Positions 8,257-14,859 of a DNA stretch of 64,000 nt are shown piece by piece. This DNA is from an uncultured Mollicutes bacterium (GTDB lineage: Bacteria; Bacillota_I; Bacilli_A; RFN20; CAG-826): positions 1-64,000 of the forward strand of contig UQFY01000006.1 of NCBI GenBank assembly GCA_900540385.1. Reading direction: 5' to 3'. Numbering within the stretch: position 1 is the first letter of the stretch; each line of letters starts with the position of its first letter. The notes under the pieces are model-generated. The model saw only the letters and a list, made by a program, of their open reading frames with translations. It was not told the origin of the DNA and searched no databases. Both the position numbers and the translations under genes were made by a program.

Positions 8257-9546
8257 ATGAAAGTCATTAAAAGAGATATATATTTAAACAAATTAATTAA
8301 TAGGAAAAATAATGGATTAATTAAAATAATTACCGGCATCCGTAGATGTGGCAAAAGCTATTTACTATTTAAGCTGTATTATGATTATTTGCTATCGATT
8401 GGAGTGGAAAAGAAAAATATTATCGCATTATCACTAGATGATGATCTTAATAGAGAATATAGAAATCCAGATAAACTAAGAGATTATATATATGAAAGAA
8501 TAACAGACGATAATGAACAATATTATGTTTTGCTAGATGAAGTTCAATTCGCTATAAGTAAATCCGAGATTAATTCTAATGAACCGTTAAGAATATATGG
8601 TATTTTGAATGGGTTATTAAGAAAAAATAATGTAGATATATATGTTACAGGTAGTAATTCTAGATTCTTATCATCCGACATAATGAGCGAATTTAGAGGA
8701 AGGGGAGATGAGGTTAGAATTTACCCGCTTTCCTTTAAAGAGTTTTATCAAGCAAGCAATTTAGATAAATATGATGCCTTTGATGAGTACCAAAGATATG
8801 GTGGACTTCCTATGCTTCTTAACAAGCAAACTGGAGAAGAAAAGGAAGCGTATTTAAATGATGTTTTAAAAAACACTTATATTAAGGATGTTATTGAAAG
8901 ACATGAATTAAGAGGAAACAATGCGATTGATGATGTTGTTAATGTGTTAGCATCTGACATTGGTTCATTAACAAATCCGTATAAGCTTGCCAACACTTTT
9001 AAATCTAACGGGATTAATGTTAGCGATATGACGATTTCTTTATATTTAGATTATCTTATGGATGCTTTTCTAATATCTAGAGCTAAGCGATTCGATATAA
9101 AAGGAAGAAAATATATAAATACGCCATACAATTATTATTTTACGGATTTAGGAATAAGAAATAGCAAGCTTGGCTTTGCCCAAATGGAGCCTACTCATAT
9201 AATGGAAAACATCATTTATAATGAGCTTTTAATTAGAGGCTATAACGTTGATGTTGGGATTGTAGATCATGTTATTACAAAAGATAATGGCAAAAGGAAA
9301 AATGTACAACTCGAGGTTGATTTTGTGTGTAATAAATATAGTGAATTAATTTATATACAATCAGCATTTTCATTGCCTGATGAAGAAAAAATGAGCCAGG
9401 AATGTGCTTCGTTAGATAGAATTAATGATTCGTTTAAAAAAATTATTATTACTATGGATAGAACAAAGCCATGGAGGAATGAAAAAGGCTATTTAGTTCT
9501 TAATTTGTTCGATTTCTTATTAGATGAAAATAGTCTAAAAAATTAG
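8257..9546 (+). CDS. AAA+ ATPase with DUF4143 domain
   Basis: A 429-residue protein of the COG1373-type ATPase family. The Walker A motif is GIRRCGKS (about residues 27-34), Walker B is YYVLLDEVQF (about 89-98) and the sensor region is YVTGSNSRFLSSD. The C-terminal half (about 210-420) is the DUF4143 region with a PD-(D/E)xK-like NVQLEVDFVC core around 350. Genes of this family are abundant, variable and strain-specific in gut bacteria; their role is unknown, with suggestions of defence or toxin-antitoxin function. The codons are noticeably more AT-rich than in the chromosomal core. It lies between two copies of a 173-bp repeat and is a separate branch from the gene at 11055. Confidence 0.85.
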   Translation: MKVIKRDIYLNKLINRKNNGLIKIITGIRRCGKSYLLFKLYYDYLLSIGVEKKNIIALSLDDDLNREYRNPDKLRDYIYERITDDNEQYYVLLDEVQFAISKSEINSNEPLRIYGILNGLLRKNNVDIYVTGSNSRFLSSDIMSEFRGRGDEVRIYPLSFKEFYQASNLDKYDAFDEYQRYGGLPMLLNKQTGEEKEAYLNDVLKNTYIKDVIERHELRGNNAIDDVVNVLASDIGSLTNPYKLANTFKSNGINVSDMTISLYLDYLMDAFLISRAKRFDIKGRKYINTPYNYYFTDLGIRNSKLGFAQMEPTHIMENIIYNELLIRGYNVDVGIVDHVITKDNGKRKNVQLEVDFVCNKYSELIYIQSAFSLPDEEKMSQECASLDRINDSFKKIIITMDRTKPWRNEKGYLVLNLFDFLLDENSLKN

Positions 9547-9594
9547 AAAAAAATGCATCGTATATTGAATTAGAACAAGAAAATCAGCTGAAAA

Positions 9595-9766
9595 GAAAAC
9601 AAAATGGATGCCCCCTTCAAAATCCGGGGAAGTATCCATGTTAGGCTTATGTTATGATCCAGCCAACTTGCCCAGCTTATTGGGTGCGCATCAAAGATTG
9701 TCTATTTAATGGTCCACTCTTATTTTGCTAATTACTATGAAAAAATATGAAAAAGCATAAAAATTC
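9595..9766. repeat. Direct repeat copy 2 downstream of the ATPase gene
   Basis: Second copy of the repeat at 7985-8157, again beginning in the relic IS right end. It is followed by a short leader match (GGCTTCAATTT) and by a remnant of the ATPase 3' end. Confidence 0.85.
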
Positions 9767-9771
9767 ATAGT

Positions 9772-9846
9772 AGTGGCTTCAATTTAAACCCGCTTTTTCC
9801 TTATTAGATGAAATAAAGATTTACATTCTAAGAAAAAAATGTATTG
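9772..9846 (+). pseudogene. Scar of a second DUF4143 ATPase copy
   Basis: After repeat copy 2 come the leader bases GGCTTCAATTT, as found before the intact gene at 8257, then about 50 bases (TTATTAGATGAAA...AGAAAAAAATG) that match the last ten codons and 3' flank of the intact gene (9511-9556). The 1.2 kb between is deleted. A tandem duplication followed by an internal deletion explains this. Confidence 0.6.
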
Positions 9847-9889
9847 TAAAGAAAATTCTTATTTCCAAATAACAACGAAGGAAAAGGGC

Positions 9890-10303
9890 ATGGAAAAGAA
9901 TAAATTACACCTAATTGTAGGGCTATTCTCTCTTGGTTTTTTATTTTCTTGCACGCATAAAAGTGCACCTGTTTCTTATCTAGAAACAAAGAGAGAAGAT
10001 ATCGAATATATCGAAAGAACGAAAAAAGAATACACTGGTGTGAATGGCGAAACAACAGAAAGCAAAACAAAGCTTTCTACCGATGAAGTGAAAAACGCAT
10101 ATCTTGCCTTTGTGAACTCTTCTACCTTTAAAGAGATTGATATTTTCTTTGTTCCAGGAGCTCTTCCTGATGTCTATCGTGTTTCTTTAAAAGAGAAAGA
10201 AGATATCACCTTCGAAGTATACCAAAACAATGTCTTCGTTGATAGAAAAGGTTACGAAACAGATGGAGAGCATCTAAAAGAATTCGTTTCTCTTTTTGCC
10301 TAA
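9890..10303 (+). CDS. Small putative lipoprotein
   Basis: A 137-residue protein with a signal peptide ending FLFSC (about residues 15-19) and a charged, Glu/Lys-rich mature part without a recognised domain. I start it at ATG 9890 because the purine-rich GAAGGAAAAGGG lies directly upstream and the signal peptide then begins MEKNKLHL; a longer frame from 9839 has no such support. A terminator follows it at 10311. Confidence 0.65.
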   Translation: MEKNKLHLIVGLFSLGFLFSCTHKSAPVSYLETKREDIEYIERTKKEYTGVNGETTESKTKLSTDEVKNAYLAFVNSSTFKEIDIFFVPGALPDVYRVSLKEKEDITFEVYQNNVFVDRKGYETDGEHLKEFVSLFA

Positions 10304-10310
10304 TATAGAT

Positions 10311-10345
10311 ACGCTTAGGAAAAAATCCTGAGCGTTTTATTTTTC
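10311..10345 (+). terminator. Rho-independent terminator
   Basis: ACGCTTAGGA (10311-10320) pairs with TCCTGAGCGT (10326-10335) through one G-T pair, followed by TTTATTTTTC. It ends the lipoprotein transcript. Confidence 0.8.
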
Positions 10346-10363
10346 TAACCGTCATTCCCTACC

Positions 10364-10369
10364 TATAAT
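10364..10369 (+). promoter_or_regulatory. -10 box of the rubrerythrin promoter
   Basis: TATAAT lies about 29 nt before the start codon, and the AAAGGAG ribosome binding site is between them. The expected -35 region is a weak match (TTTTCT). Confidence 0.5.
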
Positions 10370-10397
10370 AGAGTCATACCAAAGGAGAAAAAAACTT

Positions 10398-10931
10398 ATG
10401 GAATTAAAAGGAAGCAAAACAGAAGCTAATTTAAAAGCCGCATTCGCTGGTGAGAGCCAAGCCCACACCAAATATCAATATTTCGCTAGCCAAGCAAGAA
10501 AAGAAGGATACGAACAAATCGCAGCCATCTTTGAAGAAACTTCTGGCAACGAAAAAGAGCATGCCAAACTCTGGTTTAAATACCTTAATGGCATCGGTAC
10601 AACCGAAGAGAATCTTGCGGCTGCCGCAGCCGGTGAAGATTATGAATTCACCGATATGTACAAACGTTTTGAAGAAGAAGCGAGAGAAGAAGGTTTCATC
10701 GAAATCGCTAACAAATTCAAAATGGTTGGCCAAATTGAGAAACATCACGAAGATCGTTACAACGCTCTCTTAGAGAAAGTCAAAGGTGGAGTGGTCTTCG
10801 TTGGAGATGATCTTTCCGTTTGGAAATGCCGTAATTGCGGACATATCGTGATTGGTAAATACGCACCAAAGGTTTGCCCAGTTTGCAATCACCCACAATC
10901 TTTCTTCGAGCTTCGTGCCGTTAACTATTAA
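10398..10931 (+). CDS. rbr: Rubrerythrin
   Basis: A 177-residue non-haem diiron peroxidase that reduces hydrogen peroxide in anaerobes and uses an NAD(P)H-linked rubredoxin-type electron path. The N-terminal ferritin-like four-helix domain supplies the carboxylate/His ligands (ESQAHTKYQYF, EKEHAKLW, then EEEAREEGF, EKHHEDRYNALL). The C-terminal rubredoxin domain binds iron through CRNCG and CPVCN (residues about 142-161). A good AAAGGAG site precedes the start. It is monocistronic, with a terminator on each side, and indicates an oxygen-sensitive lifestyle. Confidence 0.97.
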   Translation: MELKGSKTEANLKAAFAGESQAHTKYQYFASQARKEGYEQIAAIFEETSGNEKEHAKLWFKYLNGIGTTEENLAAAAAGEDYEFTDMYKRFEEEAREEGFIEIANKFKMVGQIEKHHEDRYNALLEKVKGGVVFVGDDLSVWKCRNCGHIVIGKYAPKVCPVCNHPQSFFELRAVNY

Positions 10932-10946
10932 TCAAAACGGATACTT

Positions 10947-10975
10947 AGGACCCTCCGGGGTCCTTTTTCTTTTAA
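10947..10975 (+). terminator. Rho-independent terminator of the rubrerythrin gene
   Basis: AGGACCC (10947-10953) pairs with GGGTCCT (10958-10964) around TCCG, followed by TTTTCTTTT. Confidence 0.9.
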
Positions 10976-10980
10976 CGAGC

Positions 10981-11021
10981 AAATAGTAAAAAGTTGTAAT
11001 TTTCATCAACTTTTTACGGTT
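10981..11021. repeat. 41-bp direct repeat (left) containing an 11-bp inverted repeat
   Basis: It recurs at 12343-12383 with one to two mismatches. Inside, GTAAAAAGTTG (10986-10996) and CAACTTTTTAC (11007-11017) are perfect inverted arms. The two copies bracket the second DUF4143 ATPase gene. Confidence 0.9.
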
Positions 11022-11054
11022 CATGATATATTATTAATACCATAGGAGACATTT

Positions 11055-12326
11055 ATGAATTCAAAAGAGCTTTTATTTCCTCGCCAAATTTATATTGATA
11101 GGGTGAAACCTTTTTTAAACGACTGCGGTCTCATAAAAGTTTTTACTGGCGTAAGACGGTCTGGAAAATCTTCGATCATGGAACTCATTAGAAGAGAACT
11201 GATTAAAAATGGCATTAAGGAAGAAAACATAATCAATCTCAATTTGGACGCTAAAGAGAACGTCTTCATTGATACTGACGTGAAATTGATGTCAAAAATA
11301 GATACCTTAATTAAAAAATGTTCTAAAGGAATTAAGTATCTATTTATTGATGAAATTCAAAATGTTAAAAACTTTGAAAAAATCGTTAACGCTTATCGAG
11401 AAGAAGGTGATTTCTCCATTTTCATCACGGGAAGTAACGGCTATTTATTGTCAGGAAATCTCGCGACAAAACTGACGGGAAGATATATAGAAATCACGGT
11501 AAACACTTTACTTTTTTCAGAATATCTGGAGATGAAAAAATTTTTAGGAAAGAGCATCGACGAGGATTTGGATTTTGAGTTCCAAAGATATGTTCTCGAT
11601 GGTGGTTTTCCTAAAACGCTTACATACGATGATCCCTTGGCTAGAAAAACCTATGTTGAAAACGTTATTTCGGAGATTTACGAAAAGGACATCAAAACCA
11701 ATAAAACGATAAAAAACAAAAAACTTTTTGACCAAGTTCAACGTTTCGTGATCAATAATTTCGGTTCGAGCTTTTCCGCGAATGGCTTAGCAAACTATTT
11801 AAGCAAAATGGATGGCAAGAAACATAGTTTGGAAACCATATACTCGTACATAAGCGTTTTGGAAAAGGCAAAAATCATTTCAAGGTGTCAAAGGTTTGAC
11901 ATGAAAAGAAAAAAGTCTTTAAACGGAGAAGAAAAGCTGTATTTGAGCGATTTAAGTTTCTATTTCGCGTCCAATGTAGATAACAGAATAAACTACGGGC
12001 CAGTTCTAGAAAATCTCGTTTTCAACTATGCTAAGGCCATGGGCTATAAAGTATCTGTTGGGAAAATTGGCAGGCTTGAAGTGGACTTTATTTTGAATAA
12101 ACCGATGAACAACTATTCTTATGTGCGGGTTTGTAAAACTTTAGATAACGGTATTTTTAATGAAAAGGGGCTTCCTAAAACCGAAGAAAGAGAATATCGT
12201 TCCCTTTTATCTATTCGTGATAATTATCCAAAATACATCCTAACTCTTGATCATTTCTTACAAAATAGGGATGGTATCATCAATGAAAACTTGGTTCGTT
12301 TCTTCAAGAACATGAAGCAATTTTAG
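11055..12326 (+). CDS. AAA+ ATPase with DUF4143 domain
   Basis: A 423-residue relative of the ATPase at 8257. The Walker A motif is GVRRSGKSS (about residues 31-39), Walker B is YLFIDEIQN (about 94-102), the sensor stretch is IFITGSNGYLLSG and the C-terminal DUF4143 part carries GRLEVDFILNK. Apart from the ATPase motifs the two proteins diverge, so this is not a recent duplicate. AGGAG is close to the ATG. It is surrounded by 41-bp direct repeats, each with an 11-bp inverted repeat, as if the gene had entered together with a copy of the flank. Its function is unknown; families of this kind vary from strain to strain. Confidence 0.85.
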   Translation: MNSKELLFPRQIYIDRVKPFLNDCGLIKVFTGVRRSGKSSIMELIRRELIKNGIKEENIINLNLDAKENVFIDTDVKLMSKIDTLIKKCSKGIKYLFIDEIQNVKNFEKIVNAYREEGDFSIFITGSNGYLLSGNLATKLTGRYIEITVNTLLFSEYLEMKKFLGKSIDEDLDFEFQRYVLDGGFPKTLTYDDPLARKTYVENVISEIYEKDIKTNKTIKNKKLFDQVQRFVINNFGSSFSANGLANYLSKMDGKKHSLETIYSYISVLEKAKIISRCQRFDMKRKKSLNGEEKLYLSDLSFYFASNVDNRINYGPVLENLVFNYAKAMGYKVSVGKIGRLEVDFILNKPMNNYSYVRVCKTLDNGIFNEKGLPKTEEREYRSLLSIRDNYPKYILTLDHFLQNRDGIINENLVRFFKNMKQF

Positions 12327-12342
12327 AAATAATCTTTAAACC

Positions 12343-12383
12343 AAATAGTAAAAAGTTGTAATTTCCATCAACTTTTTACGGTT
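12343..12383. repeat. 41-bp direct repeat (right) containing an 11-bp inverted repeat
   Basis: Partner of 10981-11021, with inverted arms at 12348-12358 and 12369-12379. It starts 16 bp after the ATPase stop codon and may also work as a terminator hairpin. Confidence 0.9.
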
Positions 12384-12518
12384 TAATGTTTTTCTTCTAA
12401 GAACCCTTTGGGAACACTTTTTATTAAGCGAATATCCTAAAAATAGAGCATCGTGCACATTTTTACGAATAACTCTTGCAAAAGATGTCATGAATATGGA
12501 TAATATTCCATGCGGCTT

Positions 12519-12595
12519 GGACCATTGGTGTAGCGGTCCAACATGTCTCCCTGTCACGGAGAAGATCACGAGTTCGAATCTCGTATGGTCCGCCA
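12519..12595 (+). tRNA. tRNA-Asp (GTC)
   Basis: Full cloverleaf with acceptor stem GGACCAT/ATGGTCC, anticodon loop CTGTCAC giving anticodon GTC, T-arm ACGAGTTCGAATCTCGT and an encoded CCA end. Confidence 0.97.
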
Positions 12596-12604
12596 AGTAC
12601 GCGT

Positions 12605-12681
12605 GGCCCGGTAGCTCAGATGGTAGTAGCAAAGGACTGAAAATCCTTGTGTCGCCGGTTCGATCCCGGCTTGGGCCACCA
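12605..12681 (+). tRNA. tRNA-Phe (GAA)
   Basis: Acceptor stem GGCCCGG/TTGGGCC with G-T pairs, D-arm GCTCAGATGGTAGTAGC, anticodon loop CTGAAAA giving GAA, T-arm GCCGGTTCGATCCCGGC and an encoded CCA. It lies 9 nt after tRNA-Asp in the same transcript. Confidence 0.96.
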
Positions 12682-12690
12682 CGAAGAATA

Positions 12691-12720
12691 AAACCTCGAT
12701 TCCATCGGGGTTTATTTTTT
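12691..12720 (+). terminator. Terminator of the tRNA-Asp/tRNA-Phe transcript
   Basis: AAACCTCGA (12691-12699) pairs with TCGGGGTTT (12705-12713), followed by ATTTTTTT. Confidence 0.85.
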
Positions 12721-12796
12721 TGCGTAAGCGTAAAAATTATCCGGAATCGACAAGTTTGTTCGAACTTTAAATAATCTGTTCTAAGGAGGTTCGAAC

Positions 12797-12892
12797 ATGG
12801 AGAACAATAAACATCTAGAGGAATCCAAGATGCAAATTGAAGGGCGATATCCTTGTGCGCATAAGTGCCGCCGTTATATTTTCCAGCTTTAG
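12797..12892 (+). pseudogene. Truncated 5' end of an unknown gene
   Basis: A strong AAGGAGG (12783-12789) stands before ATG 12797, which opens MENNKHLEESKMQIEGRY. After about codon 15 the frame runs antisense through the KilA-N fragment and stops. The first 40 bases look like the start of a real gene cut off by a rearrangement near 12825-12840. The octamer GTTCGAAC occurs twice upstream (12758 and 12789). Confidence 0.4.
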
Positions 12893-13043
12893 AAATAATA
12901 CCGACGGCATTCACACCGTCAGTCCGTTTCTTCGGAGTCATCGTAAAATAGTTGTGTCCGACTTCATTTTTAAACTGGTCGAATTCGACCACGATAAAAT
13001 TAGGGTTGTTCAATTGTTCCCATAGCCCTATATATTGAATCGA
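12822..13043 (-). pseudogene. KilA-N domain protein, fragment
   Basis: The minus strand reads YIGLWEQLNNPNF, VVEFDQFKNEVG, TMTPKK, VNAVGIISKAGKY and GTYAHKDIA.QFASWI. That is the central block of KilA-N antirepressor-like proteins found in phages and accessory islands of gut bacteria. Both ends are missing: upstream of 13043 the frame decays, and after FASWI (12822) the expected SPEFKLYLIKEF sequence is replaced by unrelated sequence. It is a dead remnant beside the tRNA genes. Confidence 0.75.
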
Positions 13044-13122
13044 TTTGTTGCCTCATATTTACAAACGTTTCCAGGATAAGGAGCTTTTGAAACTCTTTCT
13101 TAGATAGAAGGAAAGAAAACGT

Positions 13123-13128
13123 TATAAT
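13123..13128 (+). promoter_or_regulatory. -10 box of the DUF3990/NADAR operon
   Basis: TATAAT about 40 nt upstream of the first gene. The -35 region at 13100-13105 (TTAGAT) is weak. GAGGAAAG precedes the start codon. Confidence 0.5.
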
Positions 13129-13168
13129 CTTCTTAAGGGTATTTATCTACTTTAACGAGGAAAGAAAA

Positions 13169-13822
13169 ATGACAAAGATCGTACTCTATCATGGCAGTCC
13201 TAACAAAAAAATCACCCCAACTTTTGGATGTGGCGAAGAAAAGCACGATTATGGGAAGGGGTTTTATCTTACGGAAGACAGAGAACTTGCTAAAGAATGG
13301 GCCGTTTGTCGTCCGAATGAGCAAAATGGATGGCTTCATCAATATGAACTTGAAATGGATGATTTGAAAGTTCTCGATTTTGAAAAGCTAGGCATTCTTT
13401 CTTGGCTAGCAGAACTTATGAAACATAGAGATGCTTCGGATTCAAAACGATATCGAGTTCTTGCAAAAAAGTTCGTTCAAAAATATGGTCTAGATACAGT
13501 TGGTTTTGACGTCATAAAAGGCTGGAGGGCAGACGCTTCTTATTTCTTTATCGCCAAAGAATTCGTTCGAGATAACGTAGACATCGACATTCTCGAAAGA
13601 TTATTGCGACTTGGGGATTTAGGAATTCAGTATTGCATCAAAAGCAAGAAAGCGTACTCAAAATTGAAAGAAATCCCTAATTCTCTTTTATCTGTCAGCT
13701 ATGACGAATTTAACAAGAAATACAATCAAAGGGATATTGAGGCGCGCACGAATATGCGAAATCTTATAAATTCCGACGAAAACAAAGTTATAAAAGTATT
13801 TAGCACCCTTATTGAGAGATGA
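13169..13822 (+). CDS. DUF3990 protein, putative ADP-ribosyltransferase toxin
   Basis: A 217-residue protein that begins KIVLYHGSPN, has DYGKGFYLTEDRELAKEWA at about residues 28-46, GFDVIKGWRADASYFF around 111-126 and LGDLGIQYCIKSKKA around 150-164. These blocks define the DUF3990 family, which is predicted to have the ADP-ribosyltransferase fold (H of YHGS, Y of GFYLT). It is the first gene of a tightly packed operon; its stop overlaps the next start by 4 nt and a NADAR hydrolase follows. I infer that it transfers ADP-ribose to a nucleic acid or protein and is kept in check by its neighbours. No signal peptide is present, so it acts inside the cell. Confidence 0.85.
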   Translation: MTKIVLYHGSPNKKITPTFGCGEEKHDYGKGFYLTEDRELAKEWAVCRPNEQNGWLHQYELEMDDLKVLDFEKLGILSWLAELMKHRDASDSKRYRVLAKKFVQKYGLDTVGFDVIKGWRADASYFFIAKEFVRDNVDIDILERLLRLGDLGIQYCIKSKKAYSKLKEIPNSLLSVSYDEFNKKYNQRDIEARTNMRNLINSDENKVIKVFSTLIER

Positions 13823-14247
13823 TTATTATGAATGTTTATTCTGAAGACTATTTAAATGACGTGGTGGAGAATCAAGGAAAACTCTTTGATTACGTTTCCT
13901 TACTACATCCAGATTGTGATATGAAAGACTTCGTTGTTCATTATTTACAAAGCGACACGCGCAAGATGATGGATGAAGGCCAAGCTTATCTCCTTACCAT
14001 GAATTATAAAGAACTATGGGACTATTTTCAGAAGAACGATAAATATACGTTAAAGAAAGGCCAAACAATAGAAGGTTTTCTTCCTGAATGGATGGGGGAA
14101 TTCTATGCCTACTATCAATGGTATTATGGTCTTCCTAGTGGAGAGCTTGTAAAAAAGATTCCCGTTGATTTCCTTAAAAAGGCATATCCTGGTCTACACG
14201 ATTTGGAACTGGATCTAGCAGTGAAAAAGGTTGGTAAGATTTTATGA
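13819..14247 (+). CDS. Unknown protein between DUF3990 and NADAR
   Basis: About 139-142 residues, acidic, rich in aromatic residues and likely all-helical (for example EWMGEFYAYYQWYYG around residue 95). I do not recognise the family. Two starts are possible: ATG 13819, which overlaps the DUF3990 stop as ATGA, or ATG 13828, giving MNVYSEDYL. It overlaps the NADAR gene by 4 nt as well, so all three products should be made in fixed ratio. The location suggests an antitoxin or adaptor for the ADP-ribosyltransferase. Confidence 0.75.
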   Translation: MIIMNVYSEDYLNDVVENQGKLFDYVSLLHPDCDMKDFVVHYLQSDTRKMMDEGQAYLLTMNYKELWDYFQKNDKYTLKKGQTIEGFLPEWMGEFYAYYQWYYGLPSGELVKKIPVDFLKKAYPGLHDLELDLAVKKVGKIL

Positions 14248-14735
14248 GCATCATCTGTTTCCATAATCCTGACGAAGAAAATGGCTTTTTAAGTAATTGG
14301 TTTTTAGCTTTCTTTTGCTTAAACGACATGAAATTCTCCTCTGTAGAACAATATATGATGTATAGCAAAGCAAGATGTTTTAAGGATATTGTTGTTGCAG
14401 AACAAATCATGAAAACAAACGATGTAGCCATCATTAAATCTCTTGGCCGTTCTGTTTCTCATTATGATGACGCCATTTGGTGTCAAACACGTGAGAAAAT
14501 CGTTTTTGATGCCGTTATGGCAAAATTCTCTCAAAATGCTGATCTGAAACAGCTTTTGCTAAATACCGGTGATGCCATTTTAGCGGAATGCGCCGTAAAA
14601 GACTTGATATGGGGGATTGGACTATCTATGAAAGACCCCAACCGTTTTGATATGAATAAGTGGCGCGGAGAAAACTTGCTTGGAAAAGTTCTTATGAAAG
14701 TTAGGGGGATCTTGCGGGAAACTCCTCTAAAATAA
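14244..14735 (+). CDS. NADAR family protein, putative ADP-ribose-guanosine hydrolase
   Basis: 163 residues with the NADAR (YbiA-like) signature: FLSNW near the N-terminus, KFSSVEQYMMYSKAR (about residues 32-46), AIIKSLGRSV, CQTREKIVFDAVMAKF, LLNTGDAILAECAVKDLIWGIGLS (about 107-130) and WRGENLLGKVLMKVR. NADAR proteins reverse ADP-ribosylation of guanine bases and act as antitoxins of DarT1-type transferases. Placed after a DUF3990 ADP-ribosyltransferase-like gene with ATGA coupling, it should be the hydrolase that undoes that enzyme's mark. Confidence 0.9.
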   Translation: MSIICFHNPDEENGFLSNWFLAFFCLNDMKFSSVEQYMMYSKARCFKDIVVAEQIMKTNDVAIIKSLGRSVSHYDDAIWCQTREKIVFDAVMAKFSQNADLKQLLLNTGDAILAECAVKDLIWGIGLSMKDPNRFDMNKWRGENLLGKVLMKVRGILRETPLK

Positions 14736-14859
14736 GATTCTTTCAAAAAAAGACAAATCTCTAAGGTCTTTCAAGAAGAAATCAACGCCAATCATTACAA
14801 AGTTTAGTGAATCCAATGCATCTTGCGATAAAGATGTATAAAGAAAAGCCTGAACTTCC

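Noticed and set aside
12519..12681. tRNA-Phe as attachment site for an integrated element
   Set aside because: I looked for a second copy of the tRNA 3' end downstream and found none, and no integrase gene is present.
12490..12774. 94-codon plus-strand frame over the tRNA genes
   Set aside because: Translation of tRNA sequence; no gene.
12758..12796. Repeated GTTCGAAC octamers as LexA/SOS boxes
   Set aside because: They do not fit the Gram-positive CGAAC-N4-GTTCG layout.
12336..13013. Minus-strand 225-residue frame spanning the two tRNA genes and the KilA-N fragment
   Set aside because: The middle section is the antisense of tRNA-Asp and tRNA-Phe; only the first 64 residues resemble KilA-N, so I list that part as a pseudogene and drop the rest.
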